Assembly (NCBI RefSeq): GCF_030694575.1
Contig: NZ_JAUYUS010000045.1
Coordinates: 1 to 64,000, forward strand
DNA: 64,000 nt
Reading direction: 5' to 3'
Source of the DNA: Parvibaculum sp.
GTDB taxonomy: Bacteria > Pseudomonadota > Alphaproteobacteria > Parvibaculales > Parvibaculaceae
The notes below the pieces were generated by a model. It searched no databases and was not told the DNA's origin. It saw only the letters and a list, made by a program, of their open reading frames with translations. This document shows, piece after piece, positions 61,810 to 64,000 of this stretch. Position 1 is the stretch's first letter. Each line of letters starts with the position of its first letter. The translations under genes were made by a program, and so were the position numbers.

Positions 61810-62226
61810 TCAGCCGCGACGCGCGCCGATGTCGAGTTGGCCGGCCAAGCCGGCCTCGCGGTGGATCATGATTGCCTGGTATTCGGGGGACGAGATCATT
61901 GCCTGAAAAGCGGCGCGGGAGGGGTATTCTATGAGGGCCACCCGGTCCCACAATTCCTCGCATTCGCCTACCAGGATGCCGTCGACGACACCGAACCAGA
62001 TGAACTTGCCGCCGAGCGCGGAAATCAGCTTCGCCACCTCGATACCGTAGCGCATATAGGCTTCCTCGCCGGAAAGTTCCGCATCGCGGCCATCCGGATA
62101 GGCGGCACGCTCGCGGAATTTCAGGAGATTGACCAGAACCGCCGGACCGTCATCCTCGGTACCGGCCCGAGCGAAGAAGGCTTCCTGCTGGCCGGGAGCG
62201 GGGCGCACTGCATTTTCGACTTTCAT
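61810..62226 (-). CDS. DUF1330 family protein
   Basis: This protein of about 138 residues has an alpha/beta ferredoxin-like (dimeric alpha-beta barrel) fold. Features are VLVNLLKFRERAAYP, YGIEVAKLISALGGKFIWFG and a terminal LIEYPSRAAFQAMISSPEYQ, typical of DUF1330. No catalytic role is established. The ATG at 62226 is chosen because GAGGAACG lies upstream of it. The track start at 62241 lies within that site. Confidence 0.8.
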   Translation of the reverse strand: MKVENAVRPAPGQQEAFFARAGTEDDGPAVLVNLLKFRERAAYPDGRDAELSGEEAYMRYGIEVAKLISALGGKFIWFGVVDGILVGECEELWDRVALIEYPSRAAFQAMISSPEYQAIMIHREAGLAGQLDIGARRG

Positions 62227-62255
62227 CGTATCGTTCCTCATTCGGCCCGTGGAGA

Positions 62256-62285
62256 TTGACGGAATATCCCGGCGCTCACTATATT
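62256..62285 (+). promoter_or_regulatory. Candidate promoter for the DUF2855–GST genes
   Basis: TTGACG (62256-62261) and TATATT (62280-62285) are spaced by 18 nt on the plus strand. They would produce a leader of about 160 nt before the DUF2855 ATG. Confidence 0.5.
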
Positions 62286-62454
62286 GGCACGTATTGTGTC
62301 ATTTTATCGGCGGGTTTTTCATGCCGGTCAAGCCGATGCAACCAAAAGAGCCGGACGGATTTCGCATCAAGATTTCGTGACGCGAGAAAAACCGCCGGAC
62401 ACCGGGGTGAGGACGCGACATCATGTGCCTATTCAGCAACCCGAGGAGAGGCAT

Positions 62455-63528
62455 ATGAACACGCAAATCAGGGAATTCGTCGTGAACCGTAGCGACCTGG
62501 CGCAGTCCAAATGGATTGGGCGCGAGGCAGAGGTCGAGGATGGCCAGATTCTGGTGGAGATCGAGAAGTTCGCATTCACCGCCAACAACATCACCTATGC
62601 CGTCGCCGGCGACATGCTGAACTACTGGTCGTTCTTTCCGGCGGAAGACGGCTGGGGGAAAATTCCGGTCTGGGGTTTTGCCCATGTGGTGCAGTCGAAG
62701 AACAAAGATGTCGCCGTGGGAGAAAGACTCTACGGCTATTTTCCGATGGCGACGCATCTCGTGATGCAGCCGGAGAAGGTAACGGCGGGCGGCTTTCTCG
62801 ACCTCTACAAATCGCGGCGCGAACTCCACCCCGTCTATAACAGCTATACGCGGAGCCAAGCGAAAGCGGTACCACATGACGACCTGCAGCCGATCCTGCG
62901 GCCGCTCTACACGACATCGTTCCTGATCGACGACTGGCTCGCCGACAACGGTTTCTTCGGGGCAAAGCAGGCGCTCATTCTGAGCGCGTCGTCGAAGACC
63001 GGGCTCGGCCTCGCTTTTGGCCTGCACAGGCGCCGGCCGGAGGGCCCGGAAACAATCGGCATCACCTCGCGCGGCAATATCGGTTTCGTGAACGGGCTCG
63101 GCTTCTACGACCGGACCATCGCCTATGACGATATCGCCTCGCTCGATGCGAGCGTGCCGACGCTCGTGGTCGATTTTGCCGGCAATGGCGAGGTATTGGC
63201 CGCCGTTCACAATCATTTCGGCGACAAGCTGGTGGAGAGCACGCAGGTAGGGCTTTCGCATTGGGATGCGGGGAGACCGCCGAGCGGATTGCCGGGAGCG
63301 AAGCCGCGCTTCTTCTTTGCGCCGGACCAGGTGCGCAAGCGCACGAACGACTGGGGCAAGGATGGCTTCGACAAGAAGCTCGAGGAAAGCTGGAACGCCT
63401 TTGCTGAACGGGCGGGCGGATGGCTGACCGTCGAACACGGCAAGGGTGAAGATGCGATCGCGCGCATCTATGCGGAGATGAGGGCGGGACGCATCAACCC
63501 GGCCGAAGGACACATTCTGACGTTCTGA
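62455..63528 (+). CDS. DUF2855 family protein (MDR-like fold)
   Basis: This protein of about 357 residues (DUF2855) has an N-terminal GroES-like segment (ILVEIEKFAFTANNITYAVAGD) and a Rossmann-like part (ALILSASSKTGLGLAFGLHRR), so it looks like a divergent quinone-reductase/MDR relative. No reaction is known. The ATG at 62455 has GAGGAGAGGC upstream. The earlier start in the track is rejected. It is followed after 32 nt by a GST gene, and the two are probably co-transcribed. Confidence 0.85.
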   Translation: MNTQIREFVVNRSDLAQSKWIGREAEVEDGQILVEIEKFAFTANNITYAVAGDMLNYWSFFPAEDGWGKIPVWGFAHVVQSKNKDVAVGERLYGYFPMATHLVMQPEKVTAGGFLDLYKSRRELHPVYNSYTRSQAKAVPHDDLQPILRPLYTTSFLIDDWLADNGFFGAKQALILSASSKTGLGLAFGLHRRRPEGPETIGITSRGNIGFVNGLGFYDRTIAYDDIASLDASVPTLVVDFAGNGEVLAAVHNHFGDKLVESTQVGLSHWDAGRPPSGLPGAKPRFFFAPDQVRKRTNDWGKDGFDKKLEESWNAFAERAGGWLTVEHGKGEDAIARIYAEMRAGRINPAEGHILTF

Positions 63529-63560
63529 CAACCAGAAAAAATCATGGGGCGGTAGCGACT

Positions 63561-64000
63561 ATGACACTGACGACACCACTTATCCTGAGCGGCGCGCCTG
63601 GCTCGCCCTATACGCGCAAGATGATCTCGGTGCTTCGCTACCGCCACATCCCCTACCGCTTCCTGCTTTCGGGACATTCCGTGCCCGAGAACCTGCCGAA
63701 GCCGAAGGTCGCACTGCTGCCGACATTCTTCCTGAGCGAGGATGGCGGTCCCTATGAAGCGGCGGTCGACTCCACGCCGCTGATCCGGCGTTTCGAAAAG
63801 GCGTTCGACGGGCGGCATGTCGTGCCCGCCGATCCGGTGATCGAATTCATCGACTACCTGCTCGAAGACTATGCGGACGAATGGCTCACCAAGGCGATGT
63901 TCCACTATCGCTGGCACTACAAAGCAGACATCGACCGGGCGGCGGCCATTCTGCCGCGCTGGCGCGGTATCACGACACCTGAGGAAGAGCTGGTGAAGAT
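63561..64000 (+). CDS. Glutathione S-transferase-like protein, truncated by window end
   Basis: About 146 codons are visible. The N-terminal thioredoxin-like domain has LSGAPGSPYTRKMISVLRYRHIPYRFLLSG, with a conserved cis-Pro region (LLPTFFLSEDGG) and a DSTPLIRRFEKAF segment, followed by the start of the helical C-terminal domain. It belongs to the GST superfamily, with substrate unknown. The start is ATG 63561, and the C-terminus lies beyond the window. Confidence 0.82.
   Translation, partial: MTLTTPLILSGAPGSPYTRKMISVLRYRHIPYRFLLSGHSVPENLPKPKVALLPTFFLSEDGGPYEAAVDSTPLIRRFEKAFDGRHVVPADPVIEFIDYLLEDYADEWLTKAMFHYRWHYKADIDRAAAILPRWRGITTPEEELVK

Overview
The window looks like a high-GC chromosomal segment of an alphaproteobacterium. 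Three things point there: the guaB–rsmB–tpr–guaA and ppx–rlmE neighbourhoods, the protein sequences, and several repetitive palindromes of a type common in alphaproteobacterial intergenic DNA. The gene mix (TRAP transporter, ketone-carboxylase-like operon, HAE3/MMPL transporter cluster, class II PHA synthase) would suit a Parvibaculum-like hydrocarbon or surfactant degrader. The genus is inferred from gene content, not from a search. Coding density is high, operons are long and mostly on the minus strand, and no phage, IS element or CRISPR array was seen.

Layout. 1-1548: an ArsR repressor / SRPBCC / VOC operon under a 40-nt palindromic operator. 1561-4632: a DUF899 protein with a small membrane protein, divergent from a TPR-plus-winged-helix regulator and a beta-propeller protein. 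4706-9647: guaB–rsmB–tpr–guaA, combining GMP synthesis with rRNA methylation. 9760-11897: ppx–rlmE. 12143-12216: tRNA-Gln(CTG). 12362-15546: a TRAP transporter. 16131-17261: a PQQ-type sugar dehydrogenase. 17265-25533: an HAE3/MMPL exporter, two DUF1329 paralogues, a DUF1302 protein and a YCF48-like propeller. 26025-28025: an acetoacetyl-CoA-synthetase-like ligase. 28643-36452: a five-gene carboxylase operon resembling acetophenone carboxylase. 36567-39320: a large MalT/LuxR-type regulator. 39413-40432: an MDR-family oxidoreductase. 40625-41482: a TonB-like protein. 41625-47224: agmatine catabolism, with both the phosphorolytic and the hydrolytic route from N-carbamoylputrescine. 47221-50084: a phospholipase D–VTT fusion and an EEP hydrolase. 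50171-54236: a catabolic cluster (FAD oxidoreductase, Tat-type amidohydrolase, SDR, limonene-epoxide-hydrolase-like protein) next to a NarL-type two-component system (54361-56213). 56262-58896: a sulfatase with its own formylglycine-generating enzyme. 59002-61638: a class II PHA synthase and a PHA depolymerase. 61810-64000: DUF1330, DUF2855 and a truncated GST.

How the parts may work together. The most interesting unit is the central 25.5-40.6 kb region. A 20-bp motif (consensus CGCCCCACCCGAAAGGATGG) occurs upstream of the carboxylase operon, upstream of the MDR oxidoreductase, and between the MMPL exporter operon and the CoA ligase. This suggests that carboxylation of a ketone-like substrate, CoA activation of the resulting 3-oxo acid, a reductase step and an envelope transport system form one regulon, possibly under the adjacent LuxR-type protein. 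The convergent 28.0-28.6 kb gap carries a Pho-box-like triple repeat with no recognisable target gene, plus two related double-stem terminators. Start codons were re-chosen from ribosome-binding sites where the ORF track was clearly over-extended.
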